A stretch of 64,000 bases of DNA, taken from contig NZ_JACDUU010000002.1 in the NCBI RefSeq assembly GCF_013760845.1, positions 372,001 to 436,000 on the forward strand. The letters are read 5' to 3'. Within the stretch, counting starts at the first letter, position 1; each line of letters opens with the position of its first letter. This DNA comes from [Anoxybacillus] calidus (lineage in GTDB: Bacteria; Bacillota; Bacilli; Bacillales; Anoxybacillaceae). Below the pieces are notes generated by a model. The model made no database searches. It saw nothing but the letters and a program-made list of their open reading frames with translations, and was not told the DNA's origin. Shown here one piece after another: positions 37,470 to 45,648 of this stretch. Position numbers and translations under genes: made by a program.

Positions 37470-38384
37470 ATGGAAAATTTATTCAGGGATTTTATTTATA
37501 TGGACATTGAAAGACTGAAGTCTATTGTAGCTCAATTAAATGAAGGATTAACAGAAGCAACGACCAAAGTTTACACAGAAGGTGATCAGAATAAATATAA
37601 TGTAAATACTAGTTTTTTAAATTTTTTAAAAGCTGGCGGGGAAAGTACATATTTATGGCAAAATCAATCTACTGAAAGTCAAACGCTACATGATTATATC
37701 TATAACTTAGCTGAAAAATTATTACTTGAAAAGAAATTATTAATAAGAATTCCCGAAGAACTTACTGAAGAGGAAATTAATAATCCAAGTGAGAAAAATT
37801 ATAAAATAACACCTACGTCTTTTATTTTAGTGAGAGGCAAATCAATTATTAATGACTATATTTATATGCAAAGAATATTAGAAAACTATAATGATATTGT
37901 TAAAGCTGTAGTTTCAGGTCATATTTCCTCAAATCCCGAGTATGCTAATTATTCACCAAAAGATAAAGAAAAATTAATAAAACAACAAGCAAGGGAAAAT
38001 GAACTTCCAAAAGAAATAAAAGACTCATTACTAACATTTATCAATAATTTTTTTCAAAATAGAATTGTTTTTAAATGTGTCCCATTTATAAATAATCCAG
38101 ATTTTAGATTTGCTGGTCCATTAAACCCTTCATTCTTAAGAGAAAGAATTGAGGATCTGATTTTCAAGTATGGTACTGCTCCGAAAGATGAATGGTATAT
38201 GTTTGCTCAAATAGCTTCTATTCCTCATAGTGCAGAAAATACAATAGATATTTCAGAACATCAGAATGAAATTGAAAAAGGTTTGCAACAAGTTTTTGAT
38301 GCTCTAAGGGTAATGGAAAAATCCGGATTATCAATTTCGTTTCCTGAAATATCTGTAACTCCAATTGCAATTTATAGACAGTAA
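37470..38384 (+). CDS. DUF6414-family protein
   Basis: The 304-aa protein starts with FIYMDIERLKSIVAQLNEGL and has the LHDYIYNLAEKLL segment, features of the DUF6414 family, which is scattered in bacterial genomic islands and of unknown function. The ATG at 37,470 is preceded by GAGGGAG; an earlier in-frame ATG (37,455) overlaps that site. A second gene follows after 15 bases and the two probably form an operon. No membrane segment or enzyme motif is obvious. Confidence 0.65.
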   Translation: MENLFRDFIYMDIERLKSIVAQLNEGLTEATTKVYTEGDQNKYNVNTSFLNFLKAGGESTYLWQNQSTESQTLHDYIYNLAEKLLLEKKLLIRIPEELTEEEINNPSEKNYKITPTSFILVRGKSIINDYIYMQRILENYNDIVKAVVSGHISSNPEYANYSPKDKEKLIKQQARENELPKEIKDSLLTFINNFFQNRIVFKCVPFINNPDFRFAGPLNPSFLRERIEDLIFKYGTAPKDEWYMFAQIASIPHSAENTIDISEHQNEIEKGLQQVFDALRVMEKSGLSISFPEISVTPIAIYRQ

Positions 38385-38399
38385 GAGAGGTAGTAAGCT

Positions 38400-38918
38400 G
38401 TGAATTATAATCCTTTCTTTCATTATTTAATGGAATTAAAAGATTATGTTAATAAAAAAAGATATGGAAATACCCTAGGTTTCACTGTTAATGATTTAAA
38501 GAGTAGATGGGATAACTTTTTCAACAATCTTAATAATACTTCGCTTTTAATTAAAAATGTTAAATTTACTGAAGCACAATTTTTTCAAATGGAGATTAAC
38601 AATAATATAGTGTTAATGGGGAAAACGGATAGTGATATTGAAGGATTGGTAAACGAAATAACATTAATAGGTACAGGAAATGGGACAATTGAATCAGGAG
38701 CAAATATCATTTTATCTATTGGTGCTCTAGTTTTTGTTGTTAATCCTTATAAAGATGTTATATTCAGGAAAAAGATTATAGATAATCTAGGAATTTTAAA
38801 TAATGAAATTATAAATCTAAATAATACTGTAATCGTTGATGATTTAAAATATAGTTTAAAGTACTCTCAACAATTAGGGCTTTGGCTAACAGTTTCTAGG
38901 TTAATGCTGAGAAATTAG
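38400..38918 (+). CDS. hypothetical protein, partner of DUF6414 gene
   Basis: A 172-aa protein of unknown family begins at GTG with an AGAGAGGTAG site upstream. It is rich in asparagine, isoleucine and lysine, with one moderately hydrophobic stretch (SGANIILSIGALVFVVNPY near 95-115). Its position 15 bases after the DUF6414 gene suggests a two-gene unit. Nothing more can be said from sequence alone. Confidence 0.6.
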   Translation: MNYNPFFHYLMELKDYVNKKRYGNTLGFTVNDLKSRWDNFFNNLNNTSLLIKNVKFTEAQFFQMEINNNIVLMGKTDSDIEGLVNEITLIGTGNGTIESGANIILSIGALVFVVNPYKDVIFRKKIIDNLGILNNEIINLNNTVIVDDLKYSLKYSQQLGLWLTVSRLMLRN

Positions 38919-39446
38919 TTCCTTCAAAGCAGGATCAAATAGAACTATATAAATATAGATTGATTTTCCGATATATATAAAATATTTCGACCGCTCTTTC
39001 ACCTAACTAAAAAGTCCTACCTATGTCGATTTTTCATTCTGAACTTATATATATAAAGTTTAACTTAAAGATTCGAATTTTATATTATAAGAAACATCAA
39101 GCCTTCATTCTATACGAAAATATTGAAACGGACACGGTGCCCCCACTCTCTTTTACAACAACGAAAAGTCAAGTTGCATTTATTATATAGTATCTGTAAC
39201 CACTTGAGTTTTATTAATTTTAATTGCCAAACAGTATGCAATCAATGACAGAAATATTTACTTTATTAGTTTGTTTATTCTAAAATTGCCAAGTAACTCT
39301 TTTACCACAGAAGCCATTGTTGCTTCTTTTTTTGTTTTTACGTCGCGTTTCGACAACATTTTTCATCAAATTTAGCTATGATGAAAAAAGAAATCTTTTA
39401 GTATTGTTGAAAATTATCAGTTTCAAGATGAGGGGAGAGAAGTCAT
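38919..39446. other. non-coding stretch with shared promoter-type repeat
   Basis: AT-rich DNA without a supported gene. Its last part (39,306-39,380) holds a GAAGC/GCTTC terminator followed by TTCGACAACATTTTTC and TTAGCTA text that is repeated before the gene at 49,185. Confidence 0.5.
39306..39380 (+). repeat. shared intergenic repeat, copy 1
   Basis: An ACAGAAGC...GCTTCT hairpin with T-run, then TTCGACAACATTTTTC and TTAGCTA motifs, matches 49,027-49,105 over about 75 bases. Each copy lies just upstream of an accessory gene (39,447 and 49,185), so it may be a common terminator-plus-promoter block. Confidence 0.65.
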
Positions 39447-40772
39447 TTGCAGGAAGCTTTATATGAAGGGAAACTTTTCTACCTGAAATCATATCTTGAC
39501 ACAGTAGATAATATAAAAGCTGAGTTGGAAAGACTTAAAAAGAGAGCCGATAAAGGCGCATTTCAATGTCCGTATTGCCACGATACGTTAATTTTGAAAT
39601 CTGGTAATATTCGAGAGGAACATTTTTCACACCGTCATTCTCGCTCCTGTGAAATTTCTGAGGCGAGTGAAGTGTATCATCAGCAAGTCAAACGAGAGTC
39701 TAAAGCACATTCTGTTATGAAGGAAATTATATACAATGAACTAAAAGGTCAAGAGAAAATGAATGAAAGTATGCAAGTAGACTATGGGTATATCGCGAAA
39801 GGAAAAGAAAAATGGCGTTATTACCCAGATATTATTGTGAAAAATGCGGATAAGGAAATAGCTATTACTATTCTAACTAATGTAACAGCTAATAAAGATG
39901 AGAAACTCGTAAGACAAATACGAAATCGTAATCGTTACTATCAAAATAAAGGAATGCAGACGATTTGGTTTGTTGAAGATGCGGAAATGTCAGTAGATAT
40001 GAATCATCACGTCATTCATTTATGGGAAGCGGAGTTGGATATTGCGATAAAAACTGAAGAGGATTTGAAATGGGAGAATGTACTAAACCATTTGCCAATT
40101 GAAGAACCACTGTTTAAGTTGTTTGATTATCACCATCGTAAGGCTCCGCAATCATTTGATGTTCGCAGTTTATATTATGTACATTCAACAGAAACAGAAA
40201 TTGTTTTTACTGTTCACCGTTTTATTGTCGATGAGATGGAATATCCGTTTCGAGCTTTTGCGCTAAATGAAGGTTATCGCATCAGCTTGTCAAAAGCACT
40301 TCTCACAAAACAAACAATTCAATTAAGTGACCCGGAAGTTGAAGAAAAAAATCGAGAACTTTTTAAAGAAATCGTAAAGCAAAAAGCATTGGAAAAGACA
40401 GAGAGGGGTAGAAAAGGAAACATCATTGGTGAAAAGCAAAACGTAAATATATCCTCGCACACTCCCCCACAGAAATCAAGGAAGTATTTTTCGCAAAAAT
40501 TAAGCAATAACGAACAGAGACTTTTTCCATTACTTGATGAATTTTTACAAAATGCCATTTTTGATTATGTACAGTCAGCATCTATTATCTCAGCTAGTAA
40601 TCTTAGTAGATACTTAGTAAACGAATGTGGTGCTCCTAGTGAAACCTTTTCAACAGGTAGATTTAAAATATACTCTGATGTTTGTAATTTTCTTGACTAT
40701 TTAGCTGAACAAGGGATTATACAACTGTTACGAAAAGATGGGGTCAATGATCGAATTTATGGTAGTTGTTGA
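39447..40772 (+). CDS. CoiA-like competence/nuclease-related protein
   Basis: The 441-aa protein begins at TTG with an AGGGGAG site. Residues 41-62 hold a zinc-type C-x2-C...H-x2-H motif (CPYCHDTLIL, EEHFSH) as in CoiA-family proteins, followed by a YYPDIIVKNADKEIAITIL segment resembling the CoiA PD-(D/E)XK core. The usual E-x-Q/K is replaced by threonine-rich text here, so catalysis is doubtful. The C-terminal half has a linker (about 310-360) and a helical end. It may bind or process single-stranded DNA, or be a relic defence/competence factor. Confidence 0.65.
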   Translation: MQEALYEGKLFYLKSYLDTVDNIKAELERLKKRADKGAFQCPYCHDTLILKSGNIREEHFSHRHSRSCEISEASEVYHQQVKRESKAHSVMKEIIYNELKGQEKMNESMQVDYGYIAKGKEKWRYYPDIIVKNADKEIAITILTNVTANKDEKLVRQIRNRNRYYQNKGMQTIWFVEDAEMSVDMNHHVIHLWEAELDIAIKTEEDLKWENVLNHLPIEEPLFKLFDYHHRKAPQSFDVRSLYYVHSTETEIVFTVHRFIVDEMEYPFRAFALNEGYRISLSKALLTKQTIQLSDPEVEEKNRELFKEIVKQKALEKTERGRKGNIIGEKQNVNISSHTPPQKSRKYFSQKLSNNEQRLFPLLDEFLQNAIFDYVQSASIISASNLSRYLVNECGAPSETFSTGRFKIYSDVCNFLDYLAEQGIIQLLRKDGVNDRIYGSC

Positions 40773-40977
40773 AAAAATCCGAAAGCAGAGTTCCCATAGC
40801 AAACAACCTCAGGAATTGTTCGTGATTATATGAAAGGATAGAAAGTTAGATATTGATTATGCAGTATTTGGAATATCTGCTATTAAGAGGTCAGTAACTA
40901 GTTTCAGAAAAGTATAAATGTGATATCTCGGTTTTTATTGCTCAAAAAAATAAAAAATTTTGAGAAGGTGAATTTTA
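40773..40977. other. short non-coding stretch
   Basis: Fragments of protein-like text (IVRDYMKG; DIDYAVFGISAIKRSVTSF) appear in different frames, suggesting a small gene relic; no intact gene. Confidence 0.3.
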
Positions 40978-41816
40978 ATGAATTTGGATTATGGTAAGTA
41001 TTTAGCTTAATTAAGAATGAAAAGTTCGACGATGCGCAAAAATTTAAAAATTTATCTATACCTCAAAAGCTTTATAAATATATGTTTCTTTATGACGATA
41101 AATTCCTGAATTGGGAATCAGAAAATAATAAGAGATTAGAGAGTATTGAAAATAAAAAACTGTGGTTATCAAGATTCGATAAATTAAATGATCCCTTTGA
41201 ATTTAAATCTCTTTATTTAGACAGAAAAAGGCTAGAGGAACATGGCTGGGATATAGGCTTTTTAGAGCAGATAATAAATAACATAAAGATGCATATGTTA
41301 GTGACATGTTTTAGCGATAATTTTAATAGCAATATGCCTATGTGGGCTCATTACTCAAATAACCATAAAGGTTTTTGTGTAGAGTATAATATAATAAATC
41401 CGAATTTGATTTTTCCTGTATTGTATGGAGAAAAAAGGTATGCAACAGCCTCAATTATTACTAACTTAGTATCAGAATTGACAAAATTAGAAAATCAAGA
41501 TAAACGAGCAGATTTGAATAAAATTAATCATTACTTTACAGTACTATACTTATCGAATATGGTAAAACATCGTTCTTGGGAATACGAAAAAGAATACAGA
41601 ATATTGTATCCAGAGTATACTCAAGTTCCATACGGCAAACTAATAGATAATTCTGAATTAGGAATTGAGATATCAGCAATATATTTAGGCATAAATTGTA
41701 ATGAAGATAATAAAAGAAAACTGAAAAAGATCTCAGAAAAACTAGAATGTCCTCTGTATCAAATGTATTTAGATGATCATTCAGATAACTATGAACTAAA
41801 ACATGTTTTGTGCTGA
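40978..41816 (+). pseudogene. DUF2971 protein gene with N-terminal frameshift
   Basis: The main frame from 41,082 (244 aa) belongs to DUF2971, with CFSDNFNSNMPMWAHYSNNH, FCVEYN and a KHRSWEYEKEYRIL segment. Its true N-terminus lies upstream: the frame is open without ATG from 41,000 (NEKFDDAQKF, IPQKLYKYMFLYDDKF), while an ATG at 40,978 with a good GAGAAGGTG site starts the neighbouring frame and hits TAA at about 41,008. A one-base loss near 41,005 explains this. DUF2971 proteins are common in defence islands; function unknown. Translation from the ATG at 41,082 would give a protein lacking the conserved start. Confidence 0.65.
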
Positions 41817-41825
41817 GACTAGATA

Positions 41826-41895
41826 GTGTTGTAAAACTAAAACTCAAAGTTGTGAATAATCATGTATAATTGTACATGCAATAAATAATAAAACT
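41826..41895 (-). mobile_element. DDE-type IS, copy 3, end fragment
   Basis: GTGTTGTAAAAC at 41,826 and the following 60 bases match the reverse complement of the right end of the IS at 47,970-48,979 (stop-codon region and LLHVQLCI codons). Only this end remains, in opposite orientation, directly before the BrxL relic. Confidence 0.7.
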
Positions 41896-41940
41896 AATAC
41901 TAATGTGGTTGCTTCGATCCGGCATTCTTTAACTGATTGA

Positions 41941-42207
41941 ATGTTTGCTCAATGGTGTGAAGGTCAAGCGCCTGTCACGCCCCGAAGCCAACTTGTCGTA
42001 TTAGGTTCGATTAGTATTAGTGGAGCCATTAATAAAGTAGAAGAATTAGCAAACGTACTTCAAGTTTGCTTTGATGCTCGAGCCAAACGTATTTTGCTAC
42101 CAATGGCATCGGCGGTAGATATTCCAACCGTTCCACCGAAGTTATTTGCTAAATTTCAAATTTCATTCTATCAAAGCGCTAGGGGTAGAATAACGACTCA
42201 TTTTTAA
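41941..42207 (+). pseudogene. BrxL (BREX Lon-like protease) C-terminal relic
   Basis: The frame reads SQLVVLGSISISGAINKVEE, LANVLQVCFDARAKRILLPM and ASAVDIPTVPPKLFAKFQIS followed by FYQS, the conserved Lon-protease-domain end of BrxL from BREX phage-defence systems. The first ~600 residues and all other BREX genes are missing, and the last ten codons are not family-like. An IS end fragment lies just upstream, pointing to IS-driven loss of a former BREX locus. Confidence 0.75.
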
Positions 42208-42221
42208 AAGGAGGGATTACA

Positions 42222-45221
42222 TTGGACAATTCCTTTATAAAAACAAGTATTAGGAAAATTAAAGAGGCTAGTGATAATAATAAACTAGTTTTATTTGTTG
42301 GTGCTGGAGTTTCTGCAAATTCAGGTGTTCCTATTTGGAAACAAGTAATAAAGAAGATGGCTGAAGATTTAGGAATTAAAGAAATCGAAGATTCCATAGA
42401 AACTTATTTAAAAATTCCGCAGTATTATTTTAATGAAAGGGGAGAAAAGGAATACTTTGACAAACTTCATGAAATCTTTCTATCAAAACAATATACACCT
42501 AATCCAATCCATAAAGAGTTATTTAAATTAAATCCAATTCATATTGTGACAACTAACTATGACAATTTATTAGAAAGTGCGGCAAATGAAGGAGGGTTAT
42601 TTTACCATATAGTAAGAGAGGACAGGGACTTGCCGTACAATAATGTAAATAAAACTATTATCAAAATGCATGGTGACTTCGTGAATAGAAACATTGTTTT
42701 AAAGGAAGATGATTACTTATCGTATTCTAAAAACTTTATGCTAATAGAAAATTATTTGAAATCATTAATCGCAACAAATACAGTTTTATTTGTAGGTTAC
42801 TCTGCAAGTGACCCAAATTTTAAACTTATTTTTCAATGGGTAAAAGATATTTTAAAGAGTCATTTTCAACCTGCATATTTAATAGAAATTTCTAAACCCC
42901 CTTCAAGAATGGAGTATAATTATTACAAAAATAGAGGTATTAACATATTATATTATGCTGAGATCGAAGGAATAATAAAGAAACATAATATATTTACAGA
43001 TGAAAGAGGAAATAAGTTGTTTGATATTATAAACTATATAGTTAACTTTAATGAGTATAATGATTTAGATGATGTTAATTATATATATAACAAAATTAAA
43101 TGTTTTGAAGGTTTAAATTTTATAATGCCAGATGAAATAATAAAGAAACTTGAATTAAAAAGTGTACACTATGACTATGGAGATAATATGTTGGATTTGT
43201 CTGATGAAGATAATCCATTAGCACGTATCTTTTCAAAAGAAAGAAACGATGAAAAAGAAAAAAATGAGAATGATGAAAAGGAAAAAAATGAGAATCTAGA
43301 AAAATTAATAGATTTGTTTAAAAAGGCGAACATAAAAGGTATAAGACTAAATGATCAAACATTAGAAGAATGGGAAATTTCCGATACGCTGTTTATAGAT
43401 GAAAAATTAGACAAGCTATATAGTTTTAACTATCTCAATGAACCCCTAACAAATATATATGATAATCAAAAGTATTTCCCCCTAGATTATTATAGAATGT
43501 TAGAAAATGCTTACTTACTTTACAAGAGTGAAGAATATTTAGAAGCATATAACCTATATAAACAAATATCATTTCATTCTTTTCAAAGACGGGAATATCT
43601 AATCTATTTCATTTCGGAATTCAATAGAAAGCATGTTGGTGAGTTGCTAAAATATTCATTCAGATATAGAATAAATGGAGAAATATTAAACGAGATAGAG
43701 AAAATAGACTTAGAAAGCATTTATATAAAAATGCCTCATCAAGAAAAAATAAGTTTAGAATTTTTAAAAGACATTCCTAATTTTCAATTCATTTATAAAA
43801 ATAAAATGTCTTTAGATAAAGAAATAGAAACAATAAAGAAAAGTAAAGCCCTTTTTGAAAATGGTGGGTTTTCAATTAACAACTCAATTATTAAATCTAT
43901 TAACTTAACAAGAAATTTATGGTCATTTATTAATTTAAATTATTTATGTATAGAACATTATAGAGAGGTGCAATCTTTATATAAAAGTTTTATCGAAGGA
44001 GTACTAGTCAGCTATAGTACTAATAATAAATCAACGGATAAATTTTTTTCATCAATACAGCCAACTAAAGTAACAAGCCTTGATAAGTTTACAATTCATT
44101 TAATGATTGAACATATAAAAGATGATGAATTAGAAAAATTATTTAAGTCTTGTAATCTATCTGAAGTTGAAGTAGAGACAGAGGCTAAGAACTATTTATT
44201 AGACTCATTTGTAAATGTAATCAATGCTATTTTAGGTGGTAAAAATAGAAATCGAAACCAAAGTTATTTATATAATATTCTGATGATTTTCTCGAAAATC
44301 AATATAGATTTTAACGATTACAAACAAATTATAAGTGATTTATTATCCTTATTTAAAGAAAATTTACTTTATTTGAATGAGTTAAAATATATTAATCGCT
44401 TTATTGTCAGTACAGCAAAGAAAAAAATAGTTGAAAAAGAAATGTTAACACAAATGTTAATCGAATATCTGAAATTATGTGTGAAAGATAATAAATTTAT
44501 CGAATTTGATAGAGTAGGTTTTTACAATAATTTGATTAATATTATTAAAAATGAATTTGATTATACTTTTGAACACGACTTGATTGCTGAAATTATTTAC
44601 AACATCGATATGAAGGTTAAAAACGGCGATAAAAAAATTAACTATTTATTATTTGAGCGTATTCTTATTCCAATATATTCACTATTACCAGATGAACAAA
44701 AAGAAACAATACAATCTTTGATTAAATCCTTTGTGAAGTCCCTAAAGAATAACGAAAAATTAAGTGATACTGAAATAGACATATACTTTCTCGCATTAAT
44801 TCATCATATTATTCGTTCCGACAAATCTATTAATAAAATAATTATAGAAACAATAGTTAATGAGATAAATAATACAAGTACCGCAATGTCATTTCCCGAT
44901 CCGATAGAGCGGAAATTAACTATTCTCACAGATTTATACAGGAAAAAACACATATACGAAGAAGAATTTTCTAATTATATTGATTTATTTAAAGGGAGAT
45001 GTGAATATTTCGATCTATTTTTTGTTGGAGATGGTGAAGAAATCAACTTTAACGATTTGGAAATATTAGGATATTTAGATCAAGAAGAAATAGATAATAT
45101 AATGAAAAATAATGAGGTTAAAAATAAAATTTACGAGTTGTTTGAAAAAGAACTTTTGCAAAATCACCCTAATCCGATTTTCAAAGAAATATTTGATAAA
45201 TATTATGTCAGAAAATATTAG
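42222..45221 (+). CDS. DSR2-like SIR2-domain defence protein
   Basis: The 999-aa protein has an N-terminal SIR2 NADase domain: VLFVGAGVSANSGVP (23-37), TTNYDN (110-115, with N112) and KMHGDF (H150), the residues needed for NAD cleavage in this family. Its length, the helical repeat-like C-terminal 700 residues and segment order (KIPQYYFN, NPIHIVTTNYDNL, NIVLKEDDYLSYS, ATNTVLFVGYSASDPN) fit DSR2, which depletes NAD when it senses a phage tail protein. A TTG start has an AAAGGAGGG site. The residues about 345-355 form a short KEKNEND repeat. It is alone in its unit. Confidence 0.85.
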   Translation: MDNSFIKTSIRKIKEASDNNKLVLFVGAGVSANSGVPIWKQVIKKMAEDLGIKEIEDSIETYLKIPQYYFNERGEKEYFDKLHEIFLSKQYTPNPIHKELFKLNPIHIVTTNYDNLLESAANEGGLFYHIVREDRDLPYNNVNKTIIKMHGDFVNRNIVLKEDDYLSYSKNFMLIENYLKSLIATNTVLFVGYSASDPNFKLIFQWVKDILKSHFQPAYLIEISKPPSRMEYNYYKNRGINILYYAEIEGIIKKHNIFTDERGNKLFDIINYIVNFNEYNDLDDVNYIYNKIKCFEGLNFIMPDEIIKKLELKSVHYDYGDNMLDLSDEDNPLARIFSKERNDEKEKNENDEKEKNENLEKLIDLFKKANIKGIRLNDQTLEEWEISDTLFIDEKLDKLYSFNYLNEPLTNIYDNQKYFPLDYYRMLENAYLLYKSEEYLEAYNLYKQISFHSFQRREYLIYFISEFNRKHVGELLKYSFRYRINGEILNEIEKIDLESIYIKMPHQEKISLEFLKDIPNFQFIYKNKMSLDKEIETIKKSKALFENGGFSINNSIIKSINLTRNLWSFINLNYLCIEHYREVQSLYKSFIEGVLVSYSTNNKSTDKFFSSIQPTKVTSLDKFTIHLMIEHIKDDELEKLFKSCNLSEVEVETEAKNYLLDSFVNVINAILGGKNRNRNQSYLYNILMIFSKINIDFNDYKQIISDLLSLFKENLLYLNELKYINRFIVSTAKKKIVEKEMLTQMLIEYLKLCVKDNKFIEFDRVGFYNNLINIIKNEFDYTFEHDLIAEIIYNIDMKVKNGDKKINYLLFERILIPIYSLLPDEQKETIQSLIKSFVKSLKNNEKLSDTEIDIYFLALIHHIIRSDKSINKIIIETIVNEINNTSTAMSFPDPIERKLTILTDLYRKKHIYEEEFSNYIDLFKGRCEYFDLFFVGDGEEINFNDLEILGYLDQEEIDNIMKNNEVKNKIYELFEKELLQNHPNPIFKEIFDKYYVRKY

Positions 45222-45233
45222 GGAGCGTGCCTG

Positions 45234-45490
45234 TGCATTGTAATCCCAAAAGTAGACAGTATAAAATCGGTTAAGTAGGAGGAATCAGAGTTGAAACCAC
45301 TCTGGTTCCTTTTCTCTTCTCATCTTTTCGTGAATTGTGATCAAGATTTGAAGGAGAAAACATAGCCCTCCTGTGCTCTTTCTTTAACTTGCTTCTGCAT
45401 ATTGAACCGGTGGATAACTTAAAACTCTTTATATACGTTTGGGATTATAATACCGAATGTAATCATGATCTATACTCTTCACTGTTTGTT
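45234..45490 (-). mobile_element. IS3-type 3' end relic, copy B
   Basis: Contains the AAAAGTAGACAG terminal text and, on the minus strand, the tail of an IS3 OrfB (HDYIRYYNPKRI, stop, RVLSYPPVQYAEAS, stop). About 180 bases repeat at 15,391-15,640. The rest of 45,490-45,648 has no gene and likely carries the promoter of the helicase gene. Confidence 0.6.
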
Positions 45491-45648
45491 GCTATCTTTC
45501 TTCTTCTGTATCTCATTAATTGTTAACAAGCCTTAACTTCTACTAAGAAAATATGTAAAATAATGCTTATAATAGTCGAAAATTTACACTTTATTAAATT
45601 TATTTCAGAATAATTCATTACCACCAATGATTTCGGGGGAATATTTCC

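Noticed and set aside
41968-41990. GCGCCTGTCACGCCCCGA resembling an interspersed repeat
   Set aside because: It lies within the BrxL-like reading frame (APVTPRSQ), so the resemblance is probably chance.
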